From JAYEMH01 sp034717985 [NCBI: Candidatus Ratteibacteria bacterium] (GTDB taxonomy: Bacteria; CAZDME01; JAYEMH01), in the NCBI GenBank assembly GCA_034717985.1, contig JAYEMH010000005.1:1-52660 (forward strand): a DNA stretch of 52,660 bases, given 5' to 3'. How positions within the stretch are numbered: position 1 is the first letter of the stretch; each line of letters opens with the position of its first letter. This document shows, one piece after another, positions 34,063 to 41,967 of this stretch. A program made the translations under genes and the position numbers. The notes below the pieces were generated by a model. That model saw only the letters and a program-made list of their open reading frames with translations. It was not told the DNA's origin and did not search any database.

Positions 34063-34160
34063 AACAATTTCAAAAGGACAAATGCCCCGTTATGCCTAAC
34101 CAGGCACAGGCGATAATTATTATTCAAAATATTGTAGGGGTCGACCTCCGTGTCGCCCCG
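34063..34160 (+). pseudogene. Decayed RAYT fragment 2 (duplicate of fragment 1)
   Basis: Near-identical to 32262-32360. It translates as VMPNQAQAIIIIQNIVGVDL, in which the HUH histidines have become glutamines, so it cannot be catalytic. It runs into a REP palindrome like fragment 1. Confidence 0.65.
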
Positions 34161-34277
34161 GGACTAAATAATAATAAGATATCGGTTAACGGGCGGACAC
34201 AGGGGTCCGCCCCTACAAAATTATCGTTATCGTCTATCATAAAACGCGTTAAACCATAACACCAGAAAAGGATAATT

Positions 34278-35882
34278 ATGGACAAAAAGTTGTTAATGGC
34301 TTTTGTTTTATCGGTTGTGGTTTTATTGACCTTTAATTACTATAACGCCAGGATAGCCCCCCAGCCCGGGCCGGTTCAGGAGGAAGAGCTAATAACCCAG
34401 GCATCTCCTCAGCCAGCCGCCTTATTGCCCGCTCAAGAGGCGCGGCCGGAAATAGTTTTAACCGCCGGGGAGTCCCGGGTGGAAACCGCTCTCTTTGAGG
34501 CGGATGTCAATCTCAACGGCGGGGGATTAGCCTCCTTTACGCTTAAGGAATACACGGATAAGGATGGGAGCTTGATTAATCTGGTTCGCCCCGAGAGGCA
34601 AGCTTCAAGCCTCCCTTTAAATAGCTATTGGCCGGAGGCGCCTGTTTTAATCTTCCATGGAGACAAAGACCTGAGCTTATCTGAGGGACGGTCCCAGGGG
34701 GAACTCCTTCTCCGGGCCAGGGGAGAAGACTGGGATGTAAGCAGAAGGTTGTCGTTTGACAACCAGCAATACCTGCTCTGGCTTGAGCTCAACTGGGAAA
34801 ATCTTTCCTCGCAAAGACGGCGCCTGCCTGACTATTACCTGGTTTGTACCCCCGGTTTTGGTTCCCGGGATAAGGAAAACCGGCAATACGCCGAGGTGAG
34901 AGCCGGTATCTTCCAGGGCGATCGGGTTAAAACCAACCGCTGGAAAATTAATTCACTGGTCAGACAGCTCATAAAGAGGTCCCGGGAGACGAATATTGTT
35001 TCCCGGCTGGATAAGGAAATACCGGGGGAGGTTAAATGGATAGCTTACAGGAATAAGTATTTTGCGGTGATTGTTAAGCCTGAGGGCGAAACCAAAGGGG
35101 TGCTTTTTTCAGGTCTGGGAGAGGATGAGGTTCTTTGCCGGCTTAAAATGCCCGGAGGGGAGCTTGAGCCGGGAGAAAAACTCAGCCAGCGCTTTGCCGT
35201 TTATCTCGGGCCGGTAGATTACCACCAGCTCCAGGGCTTAAATCTGGGTTTTGAGACAATTTTTGACAGCGGGGGACTGGCACCTTTAAGAAGGCTGGTA
35301 ATGGTCGTTCTGAGGTTCTTCTATCGGCTGGTAGGGAACTGGGGTGTGGCCATCATTCTTTTAACCATTGTGGCCAAAATCATTCTTCTTCCGCTTACCC
35401 AGAAAAGCTTCCGTTCAATGAGGGAGATGCAAAAATTACAGCCGCAGATAACCAGCCTCCGTCAGGTTTATAAAGAGAGCCCCCAGAAGCTGCAAAAGGA
35501 GATTATGGATCTCTACCGCCGGCATAAGGTGAATCCCATGGGGGGCTGTTTCCCCATGCTCCTTCAAATGCCGATATTTATCGCCTTGTTTACCGCTCTG
35601 AGAAGTGCCATCGAACTGCGGCAGGCGCCATTTATTTTCTGGATTCATGACCTGTCAGCCAAAGACCCCTTTTATGTTCTGCCTATTCTTATGGGCGGGA
35701 CGATGTTCTTACAGCAAAAAATGACGCCTCAAGCGGACCCGCAGCAGGCCCGCCTGGGGATGATTATGCCCATATTCTTCACCTTTATATTTATGAATTT
35801 TCCCAGCGGCCTGGTTCTCTACTGGCTGCTTAACAGCGTTCTTTCTTTAGGTGAGCAGTGGCGGATAAAAAAGGGAAAATAG
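34278..35882 (+). CDS. yidC: Membrane protein insertase YidC
   Basis: 534 residues, Gram-negative type. N-terminal TM (LLMAFVLSVVVLLTFNYY), large periplasmic beta-domain (about 60-330) and a conserved five-TM core beginning GNWGVAIILLTIVAKIILLPLT with the cytoplasmic coiled-coil loop (MREMQKLQPQITSLRQVYKE) and MGGCFPMLLQMPIFIALF. Inserts membrane proteins with or without SecYEG. ATG after AAAAGGA. Confidence 0.97.
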   Translation: MDKKLLMAFVLSVVVLLTFNYYNARIAPQPGPVQEEELITQASPQPAALLPAQEARPEIVLTAGESRVETALFEADVNLNGGGLASFTLKEYTDKDGSLINLVRPERQASSLPLNSYWPEAPVLIFHGDKDLSLSEGRSQGELLLRARGEDWDVSRRLSFDNQQYLLWLELNWENLSSQRRRLPDYYLVCTPGFGSRDKENRQYAEVRAGIFQGDRVKTNRWKINSLVRQLIKRSRETNIVSRLDKEIPGEVKWIAYRNKYFAVIVKPEGETKGVLFSGLGEDEVLCRLKMPGGELEPGEKLSQRFAVYLGPVDYHQLQGLNLGFETIFDSGGLAPLRRLVMVVLRFFYRLVGNWGVAIILLTIVAKIILLPLTQKSFRSMREMQKLQPQITSLRQVYKESPQKLQKEIMDLYRRHKVNPMGGCFPMLLQMPIFIALFTALRSAIELRQAPFIFWIHDLSAKDPFYVLPILMGGTMFLQQKMTPQADPQQARLGMIMPIFFTFIFMNFPSGLVLYWLLNSVLSLGEQWRIKKGK

Positions 35883-37297
35883 GCAAACCCGCCGGAAGAA
35901 AGAAGCGCCCGGCTCGAAATGGCCGCGATACCATAGCGGCTATTGCCACCTCCGAAGGTGTTGGGGGAATCGGAATTGTTCGCTTAAGCGGTCCGCGGGC
36001 GATCTCCATTGCGGCCGGGATTTTTCGTTTGAACCCGAAGCGGAATATTACGAAACTTCCCAGCCATACCCTCCATTATGGTCTGGCAGTCTCCGGAAAA
36101 AAGACCGTTGATGAAGGCCTCCTGGCCGTTATGCGGGCCCCACATTCCTATACCCGGGAAAATGTGGTGGAAATACAAGCCCACGGCGGGATGTTTCCCC
36201 TGCAGAAGATTCTGGGGGCGGCCGTTAAAAAGGGAGCCCGGCTGGCGGAGCCGGGAGAATTTACCCGGCGGGCATTTATTAATGGGCGGCTGGATTTAGC
36301 TCAGGCCGAGGCGGTGGTGGATTTAATCCGGGCCAGGACCGAGACGGCTTATGAAACCGCCCTAGGACAGCTCTCCGGAGGCTTATCCGAGCGGGTGAAG
36401 GACTTACGCCGGAGGCTCAGAAAGAGCTTAACCGGGCTGGAGGCGCAAATTGACTTTCCAGGGGAAAGCGGGGTGGTTCCGGGTAAATCTTTTTCACGCT
36501 CGCTTAAAGCCATCCTGGAAGAGATAAGAGAGTTGGAGGGTAGCGCTGATAAGGGCCGAATTATCCGGGAAGGCATTAAGGCGGTTATAATCGGCCGGCC
36601 TAATGTCGGCAAGTCCAGCTTGATGAATGCCCTTCTCCAGGAAAAAAGGGTAATTGTCACCCATCTTCCCGGCACTACCCGGGATGTAATTGAAGAAACG
36701 GTTAATATCCGGGGCATCCCGGTAAGAATTGCCGATACCGCCGGCTTCGGCCGAAGCCGCAATCTTATTGAAATCCAGGGGGCAGCCCGGGCGCGGGTTT
36801 ATTTGGAAATGGCCGATTTAGTCATTCTGGTGCTGGACGGTAGTCAGGGGATAAAAAAAGAAGATCGGGAGATTATAAAGCTGGCGGGGGAAAGCCAAAA
36901 AAAGGTGCTGGCAGCCATTAATAAAAGCGATTTGCCTGCCATGTGGAAACCTGAGGCGGTCAAAAGATTTTTCCCTGCCCGCCAAATAGTTCGAATTTCG
37001 GCCAAGACCCTTTTGGGGATTCCGGCCCTCCGGCGGAAATTAGCCGTTCTCCTGGGGATTAAGCAAGCTGAGACTAAAGAGGGTGTTTTGGTCAGCCGAT
37101 TAAGGCACCGGCTGGCCCTGCAAAGAGCGGCGGAGAATTTAAATAACGCTCTGGCGGCGCGGCAAAAGGGTTTCTCGGGTGAGTTTGTTGCTTTTGATCT
37201 CTGGCAGGCGGTTGAATCCCTGGGGACAATTTTAGGATTGAATTATAAAGAAGATGTGCTGGAGGAGATTTTCAGTGAATTCTGTATCGGGAAATAG
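35858..37297 (+). CDS. mnmE: tRNA modification GTPase MnmE
   Basis: 479 residues from a GTG that overlaps yidC by 25 bp. N-terminal folate-binding domain (DTIAAIATSEGVGGIGIVRLSG), helical domain with an inserted G domain: G1 GRPNVGKSSL, G2 TTRD, G3 DTAGF, G4 NKSD, and the C-terminal CIGK. With MnmG (not in the window) it makes the 5-aminomethyl-type modification at U34. The first 20 residues are an unusual Lys/Arg-rich extension (KKGKIGKPAGRKKRPARNGR). Palindrome A2 starts one base after the stop. Confidence 0.97.
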   Translation: MADKKGKIGKPAGRKKRPARNGRDTIAAIATSEGVGGIGIVRLSGPRAISIAAGIFRLNPKRNITKLPSHTLHYGLAVSGKKTVDEGLLAVMRAPHSYTRENVVEIQAHGGMFPLQKILGAAVKKGARLAEPGEFTRRAFINGRLDLAQAEAVVDLIRARTETAYETALGQLSGGLSERVKDLRRRLRKSLTGLEAQIDFPGESGVVPGKSFSRSLKAILEEIRELEGSADKGRIIREGIKAVIIGRPNVGKSSLMNALLQEKRVIVTHLPGTTRDVIEETVNIRGIPVRIADTAGFGRSRNLIEIQGAARARVYLEMADLVILVLDGSQGIKKEDREIIKLAGESQKKVLAAINKSDLPAMWKPEAVKRFFPARQIVRISAKTLLGIPALRRKLAVLLGIKQAETKEGVLVSRLRHRLALQRAAENLNNALAARQKGFSGEFVAFDLWQAVESLGTILGLNYKEDVLEEIFSEFCIGK

Positions 37298-37298
37298 A

Positions 37299-37409
37299 CC
37301 CCGTTAGAGAACTTTGTTCTCTAACCCTAATCCTAAAGGATAGCCCTTTCTGTTCCTCTTTGAGGAAGGAGCTAACGTCTTGCGCTGACAGTGGCTTTCT
37401 CTAACGGGG
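37299..37409. repeat. Stop-adjacent palindrome A2
   Basis: 111 bp between CCCCGTTAGAGA and TCTCTAACGGGG, with inner stems (agagaac/gttctct, ttcctc/gaggaa) and TTGCGCTGACAG. It starts one base after the mnmE stop codon. Confidence 0.9.
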
Positions 37410-37703
37410 TAGAACAAATTTACACATATTTATACACATTTAGACATAGTTGCACAGAGTTTTTTTGAGGAGAATCCAGTCAACCCTGTGGATAAGACCC
37501 TTCCTTTAAGAGGAATAGGAAGGTCTATCTTTGTGGATAAGATCCCTCCTTCAAGGGAATTAGGAGGATCTATCCCTGTGGATAAGATGATGTTTCTGTG
37601 GATAACCTAAGACAGTTATGGACAAGTTTGGGCGGGGAAAGATAATTATAAACAAATTTACACAGTTTTGCACACTTCTGCACAAGAATCGGGGATTTTG
37701 TAA
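37410..37703. other. DnaA-box array upstream of parA: alternative oriC candidate
   Basis: TTATACACA at 37430-37438 and four perfect TGTGGATAA boxes at 37487-37495, 37532-37540, 37577-37585 and 37597-37605, all in the same orientation; the first three are spaced exactly 45 bp apart. The spacers are hairpins (acccttcct/aggaagg and atccctcct/aggaggat), so a 45 bp unit has been repeated. A related unit (agacccttcctt ... ggtttatccctgtggga) occurs inside palindrome A5 in the TonB-like gene, without a complete box. Further cacag/cacat-rich sequence follows to 37690. Either a true initiator array or DnaA titration sites built from a repeat. Confidence 0.5.
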
Positions 37704-38468
37704 ATGTCAAGAATTTTTGCGGTGGCCAACCAAAAAGGCGGTGTGGGTAAGACAACTACCGCCGTTAACCTGGCGACCTGTTTTGCCTTAGCCGGGCAAA
37801 AGGTGCTGGTGGTCGATTTTGATCCCCAGGGACAGGCTACTTCCGGGCTGGGGCTGGAAAAAAAGAATCTGCCGCGGACAATTTATTCCAGTCTTTTCAA
37901 TCTAAACTCCCCGGTGGAACTGATTCAGGAAACGGGTATCCAAAACCTCCGGATTATTCCGGCCAATATTGAGTTGGCCGGGGCGGAAGTTGAATTAGTT
38001 GAGGTTTCCCAGCGGGAAAGCCGCCTGCGGCGTATTCTGGAAAATGTCCGCAAACGCTTTGATTTTATCTTGATTGACTGCCCTCCTTCGCTGGGCATAT
38101 TGACCGTTAATGCCCTGACGGCCGCCGACAGCATTATTATTCCGGTCCAGTGTGAATACTATGCCCTGGAAGGATTGAGCCAACTGGTGACATCCGTCAA
38201 TTTAGTCCAGGCCGGGCTTAATCCTCATCTCTCCATTGAGGGGGTGGTCTTGACTATGAACGATATTCGCACCAATCTTTCCCAGCAGGTGGTAAATGAG
38301 GTGAGGAACTTTTTTCAGGACAAGGTTTTCCGGACGGTTATTCCCCGCAATATTCGTTTAGCGGAGGCGCCCAGCTTTGGTCAGTCAATCATTCAATATG
38401 ATATTCGCTCAACCGGCGCCGAGGCTTATACCCGATTAGCCAGGGAAATCTTAAAAAGATATGAATAA
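37704..38468 (+). CDS. parA: Chromosome-partitioning ATPase ParA/Soj
   Basis: 254 residues. Deviant Walker A NQKGGVGKTTTAVNLA, Walker A' VLVVDFDPQGQATSGLG, Walker B FILIDCPPSLG and the C-terminal PRNIRLAEAPSFGQSI. It binds DNA as an ATP dimer and moves ParB-parS complexes; it may also regulate DnaA. ATG at 37704 (MSRIFAVANQKGGVGKT) after GGGGA. Start region abuts the DnaA-box array. Confidence 0.97.
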   Translation: MSRIFAVANQKGGVGKTTTAVNLATCFALAGQKVLVVDFDPQGQATSGLGLEKKNLPRTIYSSLFNLNSPVELIQETGIQNLRIIPANIELAGAEVELVEVSQRESRLRRILENVRKRFDFILIDCPPSLGILTVNALTAADSIIIPVQCEYYALEGLSQLVTSVNLVQAGLNPHLSIEGVVLTMNDIRTNLSQQVVNEVRNFFQDKVFRTVIPRNIRLAEAPSFGQSIIQYDIRSTGAEAYTRLAREILKRYE

Positions 38469-38715
38469 CCAAGATACAAAAGACAAAATACCCAAGAAAC
38501 AAGATACCTGCCTCGCCGGCAAGGCGGGCAATAACCAAACAATGACCAATAACCAAATTCAAATAACCAAACAAAAACAATGAGAGAAAATCGCAAGACA
38601 AGAAGAGAAGGGAAAGAAAGTCTTCAATGTTTGGTGATTGGTTATTGAATATTGGTAATTGTTTGTATCTTGTAACTTGGTGATTGGTGATTTAATCGAT
38701 ATTTTTGGCAGTACA
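38462..38715. repeat. Low-complexity inverted-repeat element, copy C2
   Basis: About 250 bp with aataaccaagatacaa-type sequence, the palindrome cctgcctcgccggcaaggcggg, caataaccaaa units, then complementary gtttggtgattggttattg and ttgtatcttgtaacttggtgattgg, ending gatttaatcgatatttttgg. It ends about 15 bp before the parB start codon and overlaps the parA stop. Confidence 0.8.
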
Positions 38716-38725
38716 GGAGAAAAAA

Positions 38726-39568
38726 ATGGCTAAACAGGTTTTGGGCCGGGGTTTAAGCGCGCTTATCTCTCGCGAAGGGACAGAACGAAAAGAATCGGTC
38801 CGCGAATTAAACGTTAAGGATATCATGGCTAGCAAGTTTCAGCCGCGGAGAGATTTTGATTTAAAACAGCTTAAAGAGCTTATGGCTTCCATCAGAGAAA
38901 AAGGTGTGGTGCAGCCGATTTTGGTGCGTCCCAGCGGAGATAAATATGAACTGGTGGCCGGAGAGCGGCGCTGGCGGGCGGCCAAAGAGCTGGGCTGGAA
39001 AAAGATTCCGGCCATGCTCCGGGATGCCTCTGATACCGAGGCTTTAGAGTTGGCCTTGATTGAAAACCTGCAAAGACAGGATTTGAATCCTATGGAAGAA
39101 GCTTATGCTTACCAGCAGTTAATCCAGGAATTCAAACTTACCCAGGAGAAGCTTTCCCGACAAATCGGCAAGGAGCGCTCTTCGGTGGCTAATACTTTGC
39201 GGCTGCTTAAATTGCCCGCCTCGGTTAAAGAAGAAATCTCGCGGGGAAATCTTTCGGCCGGACAGGCCCGACCTCTGCTGGCCCTAAAGAATCAACGCAA
39301 ACAAGAAGAACTGGGCAAAAAAATTGTAAAGACCGGTTTGTCAGCGCGCGAAGTCGAAAACCTCGTTCAGAAAATTCTTTCTCCGGTTCGTTTTCAGCCG
39401 AGACACTTTAAAAAGAATGTCCAGCTCCTTGAAATTGAAGAAAAACTTCGACATATCTTTGGCACCCAGGTGCGGATTAAGCAAAAAGGAAACAAGGGCC
39501 GGATAGAAATTGAATTCTATTCTGCCGAAGACTTAGACCGCATTCTTGAAGTCGTCAAGACGAAATAA
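38726..39568 (+). CDS. parB: Chromosome-partitioning protein ParB
   Basis: 280 residues from ATG 38726 (MAKQVLGRGLSALI), with AGGAG 7-8 nt upstream; a TTG at 38705 has no site. CTPase/nuclease-like domain with GERRWRAAKELG, HTH in KLSRQIGKERSSVANTLRLLKLP and a C-terminal dimerisation domain. It binds the three parS sites 5-6 kb upstream and slides as a CTP clamp. Confidence 0.97.
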   Translation: MAKQVLGRGLSALISREGTERKESVRELNVKDIMASKFQPRRDFDLKQLKELMASIREKGVVQPILVRPSGDKYELVAGERRWRAAKELGWKKIPAMLRDASDTEALELALIENLQRQDLNPMEEAYAYQQLIQEFKLTQEKLSRQIGKERSSVANTLRLLKLPASVKEEISRGNLSAGQARPLLALKNQRKQEELGKKIVKTGLSAREVENLVQKILSPVRFQPRHFKKNVQLLEIEEKLRHIFGTQVRIKQKGNKGRIEIEFYSAEDLDRILEVVKTK

Positions 39569-39634
39569 GAAATTTCTGAAACACTCAATTTTGCACAGAT
39601 GTGATAAAGAAAATTTTTCAGGAACCCCGATAAA

Positions 39635-40654
39635 ATGCCTATTCCAAACCGGCTCTTGACCAAAATTGGCACCAAACGGCATTTAGGTAAAATTCCCCGG
39701 ATTCTAAAAGAGCTTAAACTTCACACGGTTTGTCAGGAAGCCCGTTGTCCTAATATTGGCGAATGCTTCGAGCGGGGGACGGCCACCTTCTTGATTTTGG
39801 GAAACCTTTGCACCCGAGACTGCCGGTTCTGCGGGATAAAAAAGGCGGCCGGGTCTCTTTTAAATTTGGACCGGAAGGAACCGGAACGGGTGGCCAGAAC
39901 GGTCAAACAGCTTGGCCTTAGACATGTGGTGGTTACCTCAGTGACCCGGGATGACCTGCCCGAAGGAGGGGCGGAACATTTTGCCCAAACCATCAGGGAG
40001 ATAAGAAAACTTACCCCCGAAGTTTCCATAGAAGTTTTAATACCCGATTTTTCGGGTAATCCGGAGGCTTTAAAGCTCGTCATTAAAGAAAAGCCCGAGG
40101 TTATTAATCACAATATAGAGGTGGTAGAGCGTCTTTATCCGGATTTCCGCCCTCAGGCAGATTATCGGCGTTCGCTTTCGGTTATAAGGAAAATAAAGGA
40201 GTTGGCTCCGGGGATTTTTAGCAAGTCGGGATTAATGCTGGGAGTAGGGGAAGAAGAAAAGGAAGTTTTAGCCGCCCTTAAAGATTTACGGAAGGCAGGC
40301 GGTGAGATTTTAACCTTGGGTCAGTACTTCCAGCCGACCGGCCGTCAGCTGGCGGTGAGGAAATATCTTACCCCGGAGGCATTCGCTTCTTTTCAAAGAG
40401 AGGCGGAAAGTTTAGGCTTTCTTTTTGTCGCCGCGGGGAGTTTCGTTCGCAGTTCTTATCGGGCCCGGGAGGCATATCAAAAGGCCGTATCTCGCTGCTC
40501 GCATCTGGCGAAGCGGGGAAAAGAAATAAAAATAACCACGAAGAGCACGAAGAAAAAAATAAAAAGACAAAAAGAGGCAACCACAGGTGAACACAGGAAA
40601 AGAAACAAAATCAACCCGAAATTTTGTAGGGGACGGGCATGCCCGTCCCTCTAA
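39635..40654 (+). CDS. lipA: Lipoyl synthase
   Basis: 339 residues. Radical-SAM enzyme that inserts two sulfurs into octanoyl chains. Auxiliary cluster cysteines C33, C38 and C44, radical-SAM cluster C59-xxx-C63-xx-C66 and the C-terminal serine of SFVRSSYRA are all present. The family normally ends soon after this; residues about 296-339 (KITTKSTKKKIKRQKEATT and on) are encoded by spacer repeats (accacgaag, ccacaggtgaacacag) and by a REP palindrome that supplies the end of the frame. A repeat-derived tail, possibly a lost stop codon. Confidence 0.95.
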   Translation: MPIPNRLLTKIGTKRHLGKIPRILKELKLHTVCQEARCPNIGECFERGTATFLILGNLCTRDCRFCGIKKAAGSLLNLDRKEPERVARTVKQLGLRHVVVTSVTRDDLPEGGAEHFAQTIREIRKLTPEVSIEVLIPDFSGNPEALKLVIKEKPEVINHNIEVVERLYPDFRPQADYRRSLSVIRKIKELAPGIFSKSGLMLGVGEEEKEVLAALKDLRKAGGEILTLGQYFQPTGRQLAVRKYLTPEAFASFQREAESLGFLFVAAGSFVRSSYRAREAYQKAVSRCSHLAKRGKEIKITTKSTKKKIKRQKEATTGEHRKRNKINPKFCRGRACPSL

Positions 40655-40720
40655 TATAGAGTAAATAGACCAATATACAACAGTGTTTACCCGTGTTTAT
40701 CTGTGGTTTTTGCACCACCA
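40525..40720. repeat. ACCACGAAG / ACACAGG spacer repeats with REP palindrome
   Basis: aaataaccacgaagagcacgaag, ccacaggtgaacacagg, the REP palindrome GGGACGGGCATGCCCGTCCC (40630-40649), then gtgtttacccgtgtttatctgtggtt, complementary in type to the first part. The unit overlaps the lipA 3' end. Confidence 0.7.
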
Positions 40721-40742
40721 ATTGTAAAAAAAGGAAAAGACA

Positions 40743-41243
40743 GTGGCAAAATTGCCGATTTGTAAATATGGGGCGCCGGTATTGCGGCGGAGGTGTCCGG
40801 AAGTAAAGGAAATTACCGGAGATATCCGGAAAATTCTGGAGGATATGCGACAGACGATGTATGAGGAAGACGGGGTGGGATTGGCCGCTTCGCAGGTTGG
40901 AGAGGCGAAACGTTTAATTGTCTTGGACGGGGGAGGGGGGCTCTGGCAGTTGATTAATCCCCGAATTATTTCTCGGCGGGATGAAGGTGCTTCATTAGAG
41001 GGATGTTTGAGTCTGCCGGGCGTTACGGTGAAGATTAATCGTTCCCAAGAGGTTACCGTGGAAGCTTTGAATAAAAAAGGAGAGAAGATAATTGTGGAAG
41101 GGAAAGGCTTGTTGTCTTATATTCTCCAACATGAGATTGACCATCTTAACGGCATTCTGATTATTGATTATCTGGATAAAAAAAAGAAAAAGAAAACAGA
41201 GGAAAAGCTGAAGAAATGGATAAAAGAAACCCCAAAGATGTAA
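40743..41243 (+). CDS. def: Peptide deformylase
   Basis: 166 residues from GTG 40743 (AAAAGGAAAAG upstream). All three motifs are intact: GVGLAASQVG, EGCLSLPG and QHEIDHLNG, giving the Cys and two His metal ligands and the catalytic Glu. Removes the N-formyl group of nascent proteins. The C-terminal tail is lysine-rich. Palindrome A3 starts two bases after the stop. Confidence 0.96.
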   Translation: MAKLPICKYGAPVLRRRCPEVKEITGDIRKILEDMRQTMYEEDGVGLAASQVGEAKRLIVLDGGGGLWQLINPRIISRRDEGASLEGCLSLPGVTVKINRSQEVTVEALNKKGEKIIVEGKGLLSYILQHEIDHLNGILIIDYLDKKKKKKTEEKLKKWIKETPKM

Positions 41244-41244
41244 G

Positions 41245-41311
41245 CCCCGTTAGAGATAGGTTGCCAGAGGCAACCGACGACAGACATCTTCGGTGCTTAC
41301 CTCTAACGGGG
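41245..41311. repeat. Stop-adjacent palindrome A3
   Basis: 67 bp, CCCCGTTAGAGATAGGTTGCC ends one arm region and CTCTAACGGGG the other; almost identical to A1 after rpmH. It follows the def stop codon by a single base. Confidence 0.9.
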
Positions 41312-41348
41312 TAAATCTGTAAGTTCTCGGAAACGACGGTTAAAACTG

Positions 41349-41879
41349 ATGATAAAAGGCAAGGGAGTTTTTGTATTATTTATTTTATCGATTTTTCTTT
41401 TATGTATCTTCGGCCGCGCCCAGGCGATGGAGAGGATGCGGCCCGGAAGATGCCATGGGCAGGTCGGGGAAACAGTCCCCCGGATTATACTCCCCCGGCT
41501 TGACGGGAAATTCTTCGCCTCCTCTGAGCTTCAAGGCAAGGTGGTAATCTTTGATTTCTGGGCGACCTGGCATCCGCCCTGCCGGTCGGCTATCCCGGCT
41601 TTTATCGAACTTTATAATAAATACGGGGAGGAAAAATTTGAAATTATCGGTATTTGTCTGGATAAAGATATGCCGGCCTTAAAACAATTTGCTCACGAGA
41701 TACAAATTAACTATCCGATTGCCATTGGCAGTAAAAGCATTGAGCGGAGCTTCGGCGGCATAAAAGCTTTACCCACCACTCTTTTAGTGGATAAAAGGGG
41801 GAGAATCCGCTTCCGCTTCACCGGCTATACACCCAAAGAAGTTTTTGAGGAGAAAATTAAATTTCTTCTTCGGGAGTGA
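41349..41879 (+). CDS. TlpA/ResA-like thioredoxin-fold protein with HPPC in place of CPPC
   Basis: 176 residues. Signal peptide or anchor (VFVLFILSIFLLCIFGRAQA), then a thioredoxin fold of the AhpC/TSA-Redoxin type: GKVVIFDFWATWHPPCRSAIP, IIGICLDKDMPALKQF, and the cis-proline region GIKALPTTLLVDKRGRI. The usual WCPPC is WHPPC: H75 replaces the first catalytic cysteine and C78 remains. Another cysteine (C35) precedes the fold. Normal disulfide exchange via CxxC is therefore unlikely; it may be a heme or metal chaperone-like or non-redox variant. Periplasmic. Confidence 0.85.
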   Translation: MIKGKGVFVLFILSIFLLCIFGRAQAMERMRPGRCHGQVGETVPRIILPRLDGKFFASSELQGKVVIFDFWATWHPPCRSAIPAFIELYNKYGEEKFEIIGICLDKDMPALKQFAHEIQINYPIAIGSKSIERSFGGIKALPTTLLVDKRGRIRFRFTGYTPKEVFEEKIKFLLRE

Positions 41880-41967
41880 GGGAGAATAAAAAATAAAGAG
41901 CCGCCGTCCCTATTTAATTGCCGCTTTTATCCTGACCGGGTTCACCGCGACGGTAACCCAGGTCCTG

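Larger units (their letters stand above)
33839..34277. other. Intergenic repeats between yidD and yidC
   Basis: No gene. It holds parS site 3, ACCACAGA/AACACAGG-type tandem repeats (33985-34062), RAYT fragment 2 (34063-34160) and REP palindromes: GTAGGGGTCGACCTCCGTG near 34133 and gggcggac/gtccgccc around 34190-34216, ending CCCCTACA. Confidence 0.7.
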
